DNA of 33,635 nt, from IMG/VR virus record IMGVR_UViG_3300043544_000319, positions 1 through 33,635 of that record; one strand, given 5' to 3'. Every line of letters begins with the position of its first letter. The first letter of the stretch is position 1. A model generated the notes under the pieces. That model ran no database searches. It had not been told where the DNA came from and saw only the letters and a program-made list of their open reading frames with translations. The stretch is from a virus. This document shows positions 15,715-23,446 of the stretch, piece by piece. The position numbers were made by a program, and so were the translations under genes.

Positions 15715-18700
15715 ATGCATGCGACTGCGTTGCTTGAGCGTCTGCTGGTACGACTCAGCGAGAAGCCGTGGGACGCCATCATGGCGGCGTGTCCCGACTG
15801 TCGCTGGATTACGCTCAAGCCGCACGGGCCCGATCACCCCGACTACCGCCATGTGCTGATTAAGCCCACGACGACGGGTTTCCGTGTCGTCTGGGCGGGC
15901 AACGCGAATCTCATGCATCTGCGCGTGCATGTGACAGAGGGCGGTCGCCGTCGCGTGCGCGAACCGATGGATGAGTCGAAGCGCGAGGCGCTGAGGCAGC
16001 GCGTCTCCGAATCGTGGGCGCAGGAACGCGACAAGTACGCACAAGCCGCGGCGAAACTGCTCGGATACGACGCTGAGACGCTCAAGCAGACCGATGCAGA
16101 TGACCTCGTGGCACATCTGCTTCGCGCCGTGCGGGTAGAGCGTACGCGACGCGAGCCTGAGAAACCGCAACGGGAACCGAAGCAGCCTGAGGCGGATGCG
16201 GAGACTCCGTCGGAGAAGTCGCAAGAGGACGAGGAGAAGCGCAAGCTCGCGCAGGCGGAGCGCATCCGTGAGGCGGCGGACAATATCGCGAAACGCGCAC
16301 TGGAAGAACTCGGGCTCGCCATCGGCGTCGACATCAAGGATGTACCCGAAGACTTGGGTCAGCGTCTGCGCAACTTGAACGAGGAGCAGTTAGAGGCGCT
16401 CGGGCTGCTGACGAACGAGCTGCGCAGGCACAAGGCGCGGTATGAGCGTGTCATGCGCGAGACTGCGCCGATGGCGACCTCGGCGTCGATTCTGACGGGG
16501 CAGACTGTCGACGATGAAGAGCTTGAGTCGGCGGTAGCGCAGGCGTGGCAGCGTGCGCGGAACACGGCGGAGCTGGAGACTGCCGCGCGGCGCAACATCG
16601 CGTTCTGGAATGCGTTTGACAACGCGGGTCGCGGCGTGCATGCGCGGTACAACAAGGGCGCGGCGGAGGCGCTGGCGAACCTCACCTTGCGTCACGCAGG
16701 CGCGGCGGTACACCCCGCGCTGGTGCAACTGCTGGGCGTCGAAGGCGCTGCACACGCGGCAGCGATATACCTCGCACAGCAAGCGCCAGACATCGAGTCG
16801 CTGACACGCGACATCGAGCAGACGCATGCGGAGTCGGCGCTGCGCATGCCAGCGGAGACGCTCCGCCGAGCGGAAGAGGAAGCGGAGCGCACGCGCCAAC
16901 TGATTGAAGACCTGCGCTCGCGCGATGCGCTCTCGGCTGCCTACGCGGGTCGACTCGCGGCGCGGAACACGCTGTACCGACAAGCCGTGCTGGGACAAGC
17001 CGCAGGATCGCTGGCGTTCACGGCAGCACTCGCCGACGCGCTCCGCAGAGGCACCTACAACGACGATGTGGTAGTGCAAGGCGTCGCGGATTCGTCTCGA
17101 CTGAACGCTATCGCAAGGCGGATGGGACTCAAGGAAGGTGACTACTCCATCTCGCGCACGCAGGACGGACAGACGCGACTCGTCATCAAGCGCGATGCGG
17201 TCGCACAGCTCATGAGACGCGCGACGATGGAGTTCAAGTCGGACGAGGAGGCGAAGCGCATCAAACGACACGAGCTGACGCTCGACGAGGACTGGCGTCC
17301 CGACGGGATGGATCCGACCGTGAAACTGGGCGAGGAGCAACGCGCGGCGATAGAGTTCGCGATGAAGCGCAAGCGAGTCGTATGGGACTTGAAGGCGGGC
17401 ATCGGGAAGTCGCTCTCGTCGATTGCGCTGGGCAAGCACCTGCTCGACACAGGACAGGTCGACGCGGTTATCATGATGGTGCCGAGCAATCTGCGCGACA
17501 CGATGCTGCACGAGCATCGCAAGTTCTTTGGGAACCGCATCCGTGTCGGCGTCGCGGGCGACCTCGCGCCTGAGAATCATGCGCTCGCCGACGCGCATGC
17601 AACGGGCGCAGAGGGGCGCCAGCGTCTCATTCGCGAGGGCGACGCGCAGTTCCTCATCGTGGGGCACGCCACCATCCGCAACGATGTCGACGCGATTATC
17701 GACCGTATCCGCAAGCACGACGGGCGCGTGCTGCTCGTACTCGACGAGGCGCACCAAGCGTTCACACCTGGCACGGGCGAAGCATCGCAGATTATGCAAG
17801 CGATGCAGAAGATTAGCGAGGCGACGAACGATAACACCTATATGGTCGCGATGACGGGCACGCCGATTCGCTCGCGCGTGAGTAATGTGCATCAGATGGT
17901 GAGCTGGGTCGAGCCGCGCATGATCCCCGAATCGAGCTTCCAGCTGGCGTTCGACGGGATCGGTCTCGGCGCGAGCGCGGTACACCACATCAAGGAGGAG
18001 AACCTGAACCGCGCCATCGACCCCATCGTCATCAGCGAGCATTACCAGCTGAATGTGAAGCGTCGCGATTTCGAGCATAGCGTTCCGCTCAGCACGCATC
18101 AGTTAGAGGAACTCCGTCGGATAACCGCTGCAGAGGACACGATACCTGCAGCGGAGCGCGATTACCAGCGTCTGCAGGCGATAGAGGACGGCGACCCTGA
18201 GCGCAACGCGCTGATTCAGCGTCTTCGGCAGGTGGTGGAGTCGGAGCATCAGCGCGACGACTTGCGCGAACTGCGCGACGCAGGTCACCATCCTGTCGGC
18301 ATCGTGTTTGCGAACTACCTATCGGGCGTGCGCACGATTCAGCAGGCGTTTAAGCCAGGCGAGGTGCTGACCTACACGGGCGAGGATAACGGGGCGCGTC
18401 GTCAGCAGGTACGCGCGGCGGTGAATGAACGCGCGATTGTGTCGGGCGGACGCGTCATCTTCGACGGGGGGGAAGGCGTTGCAATCCGAGTGAACCCCAG
18501 CGGCAGCGTGCGCGTGCGACTCGACGACGGGCGCGAGGTGACCGTGCGTCCTGAGCAGAACCCGCGTTCGGGCGTCAAGCTCATCGCGGCGACCTCCGCT
18601 GGTAGCACGGGGCTCAACCTGCAAGGCGCGAACTACATCGTCCACTACGGGCTGCCGTTCACGAAGGCGGAACTCGACCAGCGGAACGCGCGTGCATTTC

Positions 18701-18882
18701 GCAAGGGGCAACGGTTCAGCGTACACACGCACACTATCGTCGCAGAGGTGCCGAAGGAGCATCTCCAGCAACGGCAACTGGAGCAGCAGCGTCGCGCGAT
18801 GGAGTCGCTCAAGCCCGCAGGTCGACACCTGATGGACGATAGCGGTATACTCCTACGGCATAGCGGGGCGCAGCCGACATGA
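15715..18882 (+). CDS. SNF2-family (superfamily 2) helicase/translocase in the virion cluster
   Basis: A 1055-residue protein with a long N-terminal region and a C-terminal SF2 motor. The N-terminal 520 residues include a small folded domain (1-90), a charged disordered linker (residues 140-185, RREPEKPQREPKQP) and helices. Motor motifs: Walker A KAGIGKS (560-566), DEAH (677-680), TGTP (714-717), GSTGLNLQGANYIVHYGLPF (motif V), QRNARAFRKGQ (989-999, arginine fingers). A glycine/valine beta insert (GEGVAIRVNPSG, VRVRLDDGREVTVRP) lies within helicase domain 2. The motor should move along double-stranded DNA. Its place between terL and portal, with ATGA overlap onto the portal, suggests a virion or ejected protein rather than a replication enzyme; phage P1 DarB is a known precedent for an injected helicase-containing protein. 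Confidence 0.88.
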   Translation: MHATALLERLLVRLSEKPWDAIMAACPDCRWITLKPHGPDHPDYRHVLIKPTTTGFRVVWAGNANLMHLRVHVTEGGRRRVREPMDESKREALRQRVSESWAQERDKYAQAAAKLLGYDAETLKQTDADDLVAHLLRAVRVERTRREPEKPQREPKQPEADAETPSEKSQEDEEKRKLAQAERIREAADNIAKRALEELGLAIGVDIKDVPEDLGQRLRNLNEEQLEALGLLTNELRRHKARYERVMRETAPMATSASILTGQTVDDEELESAVAQAWQRARNTAELETAARRNIAFWNAFDNAGRGVHARYNKGAAEALANLTLRHAGAAVHPALVQLLGVEGAAHAAAIYLAQQAPDIESLTRDIEQTHAESALRMPAETLRRAEEEAERTRQLIEDLRSRDALSAAYAGRLAARNTLYRQAVLGQAAGSLAFTAALADALRRGTYNDDVVVQGVADSSRLNAIARRMGLKEGDYSISRTQDGQTRLVIKRDAVAQLMRRATMEFKSDEEAKRIKRHELTLDEDWRPDGMDPTVKLGEEQRAAIEFAMKRKRVVWDLKAGIGKSLSSIALGKHLLDTGQVDAVIMMVPSNLRDTMLHEHRKFFGNRIRVGVAGDLAPENHALADAHATGAEGRQRLIREGDAQFLIVGHATIRNDVDAIIDRIRKHDGRVLLVLDEAHQAFTPGTGEASQIMQAMQKISEATNDNTYMVAMTGTPIRSRVSNVHQMVSWVEPRMIPESSFQLAFDGIGLGASAVHHIKEENLNRAIDPIVISEHYQLNVKRRDFEHSVPLSTHQLEELRRITAAEDTIPAAERDYQRLQAIEDGDPERNALIQRLRQVVESEHQRDDLRELRDAGHHPVGIVFANYLSGVRTIQQAFKPGEVLTYTGEDNGARRQQVRAAVNERAIVSGGRVIFDGGEGVAIRVNPSGSVRVRLDDGREVTVRPEQNPRSGVKLIAATSAGSTGLNLQGANYIVHYGLPFTKAELDQRNARAFRKGQRFSVHTHTIVAEVPKEHLQQRQLEQQRRAMESLKPAGRHLMDDSGILLRHSGAQPT

Positions 18883-20360
18883 TACGGAAACTGTTGCAGC
18901 AGTTCGCGAAGCCTGCACCGCCCGTGCAGGGTCAGCAGGCGCGAGTCGGTCAGAACCGACTCGGCGCGCCGTTAGCCGCGTTCTCGCCAGACGGGCGCAT
19001 GCTGGCGTACCGTCTGGACGATGTCACCATCCGCGACCTCGACCGTCTGCGTCAAGACCCAGTGATACGCGCCTCGCTGCGCCTCATCAAGCTGCCCATC
19101 CTGCGCTGCGACTGGTACATCAACGCCGAGGACGAGCGCGTCGGAGCATTCCTTCAGTCCGTACTGGAGCCCCACATGTACGACCTGCTCTGGGCGCTCT
19201 GCACGGCGTTCGACTTCGGGGTCGCGTTCGTCGAGAAGGTGCTGGAGTTCCGCAAGGAGTACCGCACGACGCGCACGATGTCGACGACGCCCGCACGGCA
19301 GGAACTTCGCCTGCGCGATGTGTGGATACTCTCGCGCGTGGCACATCTCGACCCGTCCATCTACTGGGCGCTGGTGTATCCCACAGGCGAGTTCGCAGGC
19401 GTGCGACACCTCGTGACGCCGTTCGCACCCCAAGGCGAGATCATCGAAGAGGGACGGCTGATTCACTTCGCACTCGACGCCGAGTTCAACGAAGTGTACG
19501 GGAACCCGCTGATTAAGCCCGCGCTGCCGTTCTTCGAGCTGAAGCAACGCGCCCTGCAGGATATGGCGACCTACTACTCGACCTACGCCGTGCCGACGAA
19601 GAAGGGGTTCGCGCCCCCTGGCAAGACGCCCATCGGTACGACGGAATCGGGCGAACCCATCGTGGTGGATAACCTGCAGTACCTGAGCGAGCAGCTCGAT
19701 AAGCTGGCAAACGCGCACTCCATCGTGCTACCGTCACTCTATGACGCGAACGGTCAGCGGATGTGGGAAGTCGAAGCGTTTGAGGTGCCGCCCGCTGTCG
19801 CCATCGAGAACTACATCCAGTTCCTTGACGAGCAGATGCGTCAAGCGATGCTGGTTCCCTCGCTGGCGACGATTCATCCGCTACGAGGCACCTACGCACT
19901 CGGTCAGTCGCAGATTGACCTCTTCCTGCAGAACGAGGATGCGTACCTGACGCAAATCGAGGCGGTGCTGAACAAGCAGCTGATTCCCGACTTGGTGCGC
20001 TATAACTTCGGGAGCGATGTAAAGGCGCGGATCGTGATGCGCATCGATCATGCGTACACGAAGCATCTGGTCGAATCGTTCGTGCAGCGGCTCGCGGCGG
20101 GTCAGCCTGTGACGACGGCGGATGGGGATGTGATTGTGCCCGACTGGGCGCTCATCGCCGAGGACGCGGGCGTGCCCGTGCGCACGCAAGCCGCGTCGGA
20201 GATGGACTACCTGCACGGAATCGCGTGGCAGGGCGGCAGGAATATGGACGGCAACGCGGAACGAAACGGCATGTCGGGAGGTGACGACGATGTGGACAGT
20301 GGAACGGATGCGGATTACCGTTCAACTCTGCCTTATCGAGAATCCGATGACGGGCGTTAG
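18879..20360 (+). CDS. Portal protein (Mu gp29 / DUF935 type)
   Basis: A 493-residue protein forming the ring at the unique capsid vertex through which DNA passes. The patterns RQDPVIRASLRLIKLPILRCDWYI (residues 57-80, helix plus strand), EKVLEFR and a long middle with PLIKPALPFFELKQRALQDMATY match the DUF935 family found in Mu-like and many siphophage genomes. Length is in the usual 450-550 range. ATG overlaps the helicase stop (ATGA). The C-terminus is a low-complexity tail rich in glycine, aspartate and asparagine, within which lies the ribosome binding site (GGGAGG) of the next gene, a 71-nt overlap. Confidence 0.85.
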   Translation: MIRKLLQQFAKPAPPVQGQQARVGQNRLGAPLAAFSPDGRMLAYRLDDVTIRDLDRLRQDPVIRASLRLIKLPILRCDWYINAEDERVGAFLQSVLEPHMYDLLWALCTAFDFGVAFVEKVLEFRKEYRTTRTMSTTPARQELRLRDVWILSRVAHLDPSIYWALVYPTGEFAGVRHLVTPFAPQGEIIEEGRLIHFALDAEFNEVYGNPLIKPALPFFELKQRALQDMATYYSTYAVPTKKGFAPPGKTPIGTTESGEPIVVDNLQYLSEQLDKLANAHSIVLPSLYDANGQRMWEVEAFEVPPAVAIENYIQFLDEQMRQAMLVPSLATIHPLRGTYALGQSQIDLFLQNEDAYLTQIEAVLNKQLIPDLVRYNFGSDVKARIVMRIDHAYTKHLVESFVQRLAAGQPVTTADGDVIVPDWALIAEDAGVPVRTQAASEMDYLHGIAWQGGRNMDGNAERNGMSGGDDDVDSGTDADYRSTLPYRESDDGR

Positions 20361-20724
20361 AACGGTCTGGCTGCGCGAGCATGAGTCCGAGAACCCGCCG
20401 CCGCCGTGGGAGGTGACCGAGTCGCGCGAGGTGCAGGTACGCGCGATTTCGTACATCGAGAGTCTGCGTGCGCAGGACGCTGCGACCGACATCGACGCTG
20501 CGACGGGTCAAGCGGTCATCTCAGCGAGTCGGTACATGTTAGAACTGCTGAAGACGGCGACGGGACTCGACGCGGATACGATTGCATCGCTCCCTAAACC
20601 CGTCGGCGAGAAGCTCGCGTCGATGGTAACGAGGCTATCCGACCCAAACCTGATATTGCCGAGCGTGCCCGCATCGAACTCCTCACCAGCGACAACCCCC
20701 AGCTCGCCATCAGCAGATTCGTAA
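20290..20724 (+). CDS. Hypothetical protein overlapping portal
   Basis: A 144-residue protein, unrecognised. The start at ATG 20290 is preceded by GGGAGGTGACGACG, a good ribosome binding site inside the portal gene; the reading frame further upstream is out-of-frame portal sequence and is not part of this gene. It has a tryptophan-containing strand (TGVRTVWLREHE), a long helix (VQVRAISYIESLRAQDAA, then SRYMLELLKTATG) and a serine/proline tail. Position between portal and the F-like protein suggests a head-vertex accessory or portal chaperone, by inference only. Confidence 0.65.
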   Translation: MWTVERMRITVQLCLIENPMTGVRTVWLREHESENPPPPWEVTESREVQVRAISYIESLRAQDAATDIDAATGQAVISASRYMLELLKTATGLDADTIASLPKPVGEKLASMVTRLSDPNLILPSVPASNSSPATTPSSPSADS

Positions 20725-20742
20725 TTCTGTGGGAGTCAGGCG

Positions 20743-21504
20743 ATGCGCGACTCGATTTGGAACATGCTCCTGCAGGATATGCTCGGCTATGCTTTGAGCT
20801 GCGGTCAATCTGGCGCGACCGACTGCGAAATCATCTTGCTAAGTTATCGCAGGCACGGGGTTCCGAGTCGGGTGACGCGGGGCTATAAGCGTCCGCAGGA
20901 TGCACGCGCGTCGTATACCAAGCTGGAGCGAGCCTTCCGTAGGGAACTGTTGGAGCAGTGGGATAAGTACGAATCGGGTCAGATGACGCTGGAGGAGTTC
21001 GAGGGCTGGTTCGCCGTGCGTCAGCAGGAGACGCTGGTGCATGCGTTCGCGCTCGGTCTGGCAGGACGCGGGATTCGCGGCAAGACACGGTTCACGGACG
21101 ACGAGCTGCGCTATCTGCACGGTCAATACTCGCAGCAGATGCGCTACTTTCATCGGTTCATGCGCGATGTGCGTGCGGGTCGCGGACGGATGCCGTACCG
21201 TCAGCGTCTGGAGCTGTATGGACGCGACTTGTACGGGGTCTTCATGACCGCATGGTTCGCCTACGGCGCAGACCGCTCGCATCGGTTCCTGTGGCATCTC
21301 TCGCACGATGCGGAACACTGCGAGGACTGCGTGCAACGCGCGACGGAATCGCGTGCGAAGGGCGGGTACACTTACGACGAACTCGTCACGCTGGGTCTGC
21401 CAGGCACAGGCAAGACGCGCTGCTTGAATAACTGTCGCTGCTGGATTGAGGAACTCACGACAGGTCAGAAGACGACGCCGAGGAGGTTACGACCGAAGCG
21501 ATGA
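20743..21504 (+). CDS. Minor head / head morphogenesis protein (Mu gpF-like)
   Basis: A 253-residue protein. The helical N-terminal part (ASYTKLERAFRRELLEQW) is followed by a C-terminal cysteine pattern: HCEDCVQRA near residue 190 and CLNNCRCWIE near 225-235, with GGYTYDELVTLGLPGTGKT between. This D-x-x-H-C-x-x-C ... C-x-x-x-C-x-C layout is typical of phage Mu F / SPP1 gp7-type minor head proteins (PF04233), located after the portal gene as here. The GLPGTGKT run resembles a P-loop but is part of the cysteine loop and is unlikely to bind ATP. A GGGAG lies 8-12 nt before ATG 20743. It overlaps the next gene by ATGA. Confidence 0.78.
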   Translation: MRDSIWNMLLQDMLGYALSCGQSGATDCEIILLSYRRHGVPSRVTRGYKRPQDARASYTKLERAFRRELLEQWDKYESGQMTLEEFEGWFAVRQQETLVHAFALGLAGRGIRGKTRFTDDELRYLHGQYSQQMRYFHRFMRDVRAGRGRMPYRQRLELYGRDLYGVFMTAWFAYGADRSHRFLWHLSHDAEHCEDCVQRATESRAKGGYTYDELVTLGLPGTGKTRCLNNCRCWIEELTTGQKTTPRRLRPKR

Positions 21505-21977
21505 CTCCGATAGCACCTGTACGGCAGTGGATTGTGGAACGGCTCGCGGAGTACGCGAGCTACTGCGAGGCGTTCGGGCTCGCGCGTCCGACGGTGTACG
21601 AATGGTATCCGTCGGAAGTGCCGTTCGACAGGTTCCCCATCGTGATGGTGGGTAAGCTGCAATCGTCGCTGGTCTCGCTGGCGCTCCCTGAACTGTTCGA
21701 GCAGCGCCATGTGTATAGCGTCGTCGGGGCGGTCTATTCGCCCGACCCGCGCGAGAGCATCCTGCAACAGGAGTGGTACGCCGACCTCTGGCTGGACTAT
21801 GTGCATCAGCATCCGCATCGGTTTCGTATGCATGCGTCGGAGTTTTACACATCGGATACATGGACGCCGCAGGTCACGATGACGCCCGTCTACATACAGG
21901 AGCATCCGTTGCATGGGTGGTCGTGCGAGGTGATGGTGACGCGCATCGTGCGTGGCGGCACGCGAGGTGGTGGTTAG
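21501..21977 (+). CDS. Putative neck or tail completion protein
   Basis: A 158-residue protein with ATGA overlap onto the minor head gene. It resembles small alpha/beta tail terminator or head-closure proteins: an N-terminal helix (VRQWIVERLAEYASY), strands (RFPIVMVGKL, HVYSVVGAVY), a long helix beginning DPRESILQQEWYADLWLDYV, and a closing strand pair (VTMTPVYIQEHPLHGWSCEVMVTRIV). The strand-helix-strand arrangement suits the lambda gpU/SPP1 gp17 fold, but no motif clinches it. It ends on a TAG that overlaps the GTG start of the next gene. Confidence 0.6.
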   Translation: MTPIAPVRQWIVERLAEYASYCEAFGLARPTVYEWYPSEVPFDRFPIVMVGKLQSSLVSLALPELFEQRHVYSVVGAVYSPDPRESILQQEWYADLWLDYVHQHPHRFRMHASEFYTSDTWTPQVTMTPVYIQEHPLHGWSCEVMVTRIVRGGTRGGG

Positions 21978-22354
21978 TGGTACTCTCGGTTGCGGAGCAG
22001 CGAGTGATTCGCCTCTGTCGGATTATCGGGTACGGTCATATTGACGCGCTGTATGTCTCGGACGGCGAGCCGTCGCATCTGGTGGGTGAACGCGCGATTG
22101 AGTGTCGCATCGATCCTGCGAAGGGCGACTCGCGCTGCGTGGAGCCGTTCGAACTGCAGGAGCCTGAGGCGAATATTGCACTCCATCCCAACGAGGAGCG
22201 ACTCGTCCATCTGATACGCTCTATCCAGCGCGGGTTCATCCGAGTCGCGGTCAAGGACGGTATCCCCGTCAGCTGGAACTACTATCCCGACTTACCGTCG
22301 CGTGCGGAGCTGCGGAGCAAGGCGGTAGACGAGCTGATGCTCGACGCGAAATAG
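21977..22354 (+). CDS. Hypothetical protein before the protease gene
   Basis: A 125-residue protein, unrecognised. It starts at GTG 21977, one base overlapping the upstream TAG, with GAGGTGG 7-13 nt upstream; a longer frame upstream is the shadow of the preceding gene. It has strand-helix sequence (VAEQRVIRLCRIIGYG, ECRIDPAKGD) and a helix plus loop (ERLVHLIRSIQRGFIRVAV, SWNYYPDLPSRAELRSKAVDELML). The context is a run of small head-vertex and neck genes, so a connector role is plausible. An inverted repeat at 22346-22364 covers its stop codon. Confidence 0.65.
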   Translation: MVLSVAEQRVIRLCRIIGYGHIDALYVSDGEPSHLVGERAIECRIDPAKGDSRCVEPFELQEPEANIALHPNEERLVHLIRSIQRGFIRVAVKDGIPVSWNYYPDLPSRAELRSKAVDELMLDAK

Positions 22355-22364
22355 CGAATTTCGC
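22346..22364 (+). promoter_or_regulatory. Inverted repeat immediately upstream of the capsid-operon promoter
   Basis: GCGAAAT (22346-22352) and ATTTCGC (22358-22364) are a perfect 7-bp inverted repeat around AGCGA, ending 2 nt before the TATAAT box. It occupies where an activator or repressor would bind. It could also form a hairpin in mRNA from the upstream operon. Confidence 0.4.
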
Positions 22365-22378
22365 CGTATAATTGGTCG
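22365..22378 (+). promoter_or_regulatory. Promoter of the capsid operon
   Basis: CG, TATAAT (22367-22372), T, GGT, CG, then ATG at 22379. It is a full match to the repeated motif. The transcript would begin AUGUAG, and the protease gene starts 63 nt further on at 22442 with its own ribosome binding site. Confidence 0.65.
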
Positions 22379-22384
22379 ATGTAG
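22379..22384 (+). other. AUG-UAG start-stop at the predicted 5' end
   Basis: ATG at the motif's normal start position is followed at once by TAG. If the transcript is leaderless, a ribosome entering at the 5' end would initiate and stop at the next codon. Such start-stops can stall ribosomes. It may instead only reflect the base preference of the transcription start. Confidence 0.4.
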
Positions 22385-22423
22385 CAGGCGGTGCGCTTGC
22401 ATCATGCGGGCGCACCGCCTGCT
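22383..22423 (+). terminator. 14-bp hairpin in the leader of the capsid operon
   Basis: A perfect stem of 14 bp (AGCAGGCGGTGCGC, 22383-22396, with 22410-22423) encloses a 13-base loop containing GCATCATGC. It is followed by TTCGTTT, a weak U-rich tail. It lies after the promoter and before the protease ribosome binding site, so it can act as an attenuator, or as terminator for the upstream operon. Its first bases overlap the start-stop. Confidence 0.6.
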
Positions 22424-22441
22424 TCGTTTAGGGAGCGCAGA

Positions 22442-23434
22442 ATGGTAGTCGTGACACTGTCGGATGCGGAAGCGGTCACGCGCGGGTCGCGTCCTGCGAT
22501 TCGCGTGGAGGTGCTACGCACGGGCGAATGGCTGCACGAGATGGCGCCTGAAGGGCGGCTCGTCGTTACGGAACGCGAGCTGGACGAAATCGTGCGGAAC
22601 TTCCGCGACGGGGTGTTCGGGTACGAGCTGCCCGTCAATCTGAACCACATGGACGATTCGACCGACGCGATCGGATGGGTCACGGCGCTGGAGCGTCAGG
22701 GCGAGTCGCTGTACGCGACGATTCGGCCGACCAGCGACGAGATTCTCGAACGCGTGCGTGATGGTCGTCTGCGGTTTGCCAGTGCGGAGCTGGTCGTGCG
22801 CGGTCGCGACCCTGAGACGCGTCGCGAGGTCACCGCACTCCGCGCGGTCGCTCTGACGAACCGACCGTACATCAAGCGCATGAACCCCGCACAGGTGGTC
22901 ACGCTATCGGAACGCGCTCGAACCGCAACCTATCAGGGAGGCTACAACACGATGAATACGCAAGGAACCGTACCTCTGGACGAGATTCGCGATTTGCGAG
23001 TGCGTCTGTCGGAGCTTGAGGAGCGGCAGTGGGAATCGGACAGGGACTTGCTCCTGTCGGAGTACGAGCATACCGTTCCGCCGTCGATATTGCGTCTCGC
23101 GCGGTACATCTTCGACTCGCTGCGCGGTCGCGTGGTGACGCTGTCGGATGTGCGCTCCGAGATGCCCGAGTCGCGGGTTGTGCGTCTGAGCGAGAACGCG
23201 CCGTCGGACGCGCGAGTCCCCGTCGAGGACTTCGTACTCGCGATACTGGAAGAGGTCTCGCAGATGGTTCCGAATCGCCCGCGCGTGAACTTGTCGGAGC
23301 AACCGCTACGGTACACGCTACGCACGGGCGAGGAACGCACCACGCGCGAACTCATCGCACGCGCGGAGCGCATCGCCGCGAGTGAGGGCATCACCTACGG
23401 CGAGGCAATCAAACGCGCTGCACGCGAGATTTAG
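22442..23434 (+). CDS. Prohead protease with scaffold region (Mu gpI-like)
   Basis: A 330-residue protein. Residues 20-150 match phage I-like proteases: VNLNHMDDSTDAIGWVTALE (candidate catalytic H69), then RLRFASAELV (candidate S114) and VTALRAVALTNRPYI. Residues 171-330 are helical and charged, as in internal scaffolds. An in-frame ATG at 22952 can give the scaffold alone. The peptide core h-x-L-S-[D/E] occurs seven times (at L6, L155, L189, L205, L234, L249, L284), mostly with V two or three positions earlier, and these could be self-cleavage sites. GGGAG 7-11 nt upstream supports ATG 22442; an in-frame TTG at 22391 lies inside the leader hairpin and is rejected. The decoration and capsid genes follow. 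Confidence 0.82.
   Translation: MVVVTLSDAEAVTRGSRPAIRVEVLRTGEWLHEMAPEGRLVVTERELDEIVRNFRDGVFGYELPVNLNHMDDSTDAIGWVTALERQGESLYATIRPTSDEILERVRDGRLRFASAELVVRGRDPETRREVTALRAVALTNRPYIKRMNPAQVVTLSERARTATYQGGYNTMNTQGTVPLDEIRDLRVRLSELEERQWESDRDLLLSEYEHTVPPSILRLARYIFDSLRGRVVTLSDVRSEMPESRVVRLSENAPSDARVPVEDFVLAILEEVSQMVPNRPRVNLSEQPLRYTLRTGEERTTRELIARAERIAASEGITYGEAIKRAAREI
22952..23434 (+). CDS. Nested scaffold protein from internal start
   Basis: This is the in-frame C-terminal 160 residues of the protease gene, starting MNTQGTVPLDEIRD. AGGGAGG at 22935-22941 provides a ribosome binding site about 10 nt upstream, just after a glycine-rich linker (TYQGGYNT) that ends the protease domain. Phage Mu (I/Z) and lambda (C/Nu3) make their scaffold in this way from an internal start. 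The product would be helical and carry five of the seven L-S-[D/E] sites. Expression of this form is inferred and not proven by sequence. Confidence 0.5.
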   Translation: MNTQGTVPLDEIRDLRVRLSELEERQWESDRDLLLSEYEHTVPPSILRLARYIFDSLRGRVVTLSDVRSEMPESRVVRLSENAPSDARVPVEDFVLAILEEVSQMVPNRPRVNLSEQPLRYTLRTGEERTTRELIARAERIAASEGITYGEAIKRAAREI

Positions 23435-23446
23435 GGGGTGACATGA

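Noticed and set aside
16390-18099. 569-codon minus-strand open frame
   Set aside because: It is antisense to the SNF2 gene, whose motifs are unequivocal, and shows no promoter or ribosome binding site.
21395-21430. P-loop in the minor head protein (GLPGTGKT)
   Set aside because: It is part of the cysteine-rich loop of F-like proteins, with no Walker B or other ATPase motif.
22391-22441. TTG start giving 17 extra residues to the protease
   Set aside because: It lies within the leader hairpin; ATG 22442 has a good ribosome binding site.
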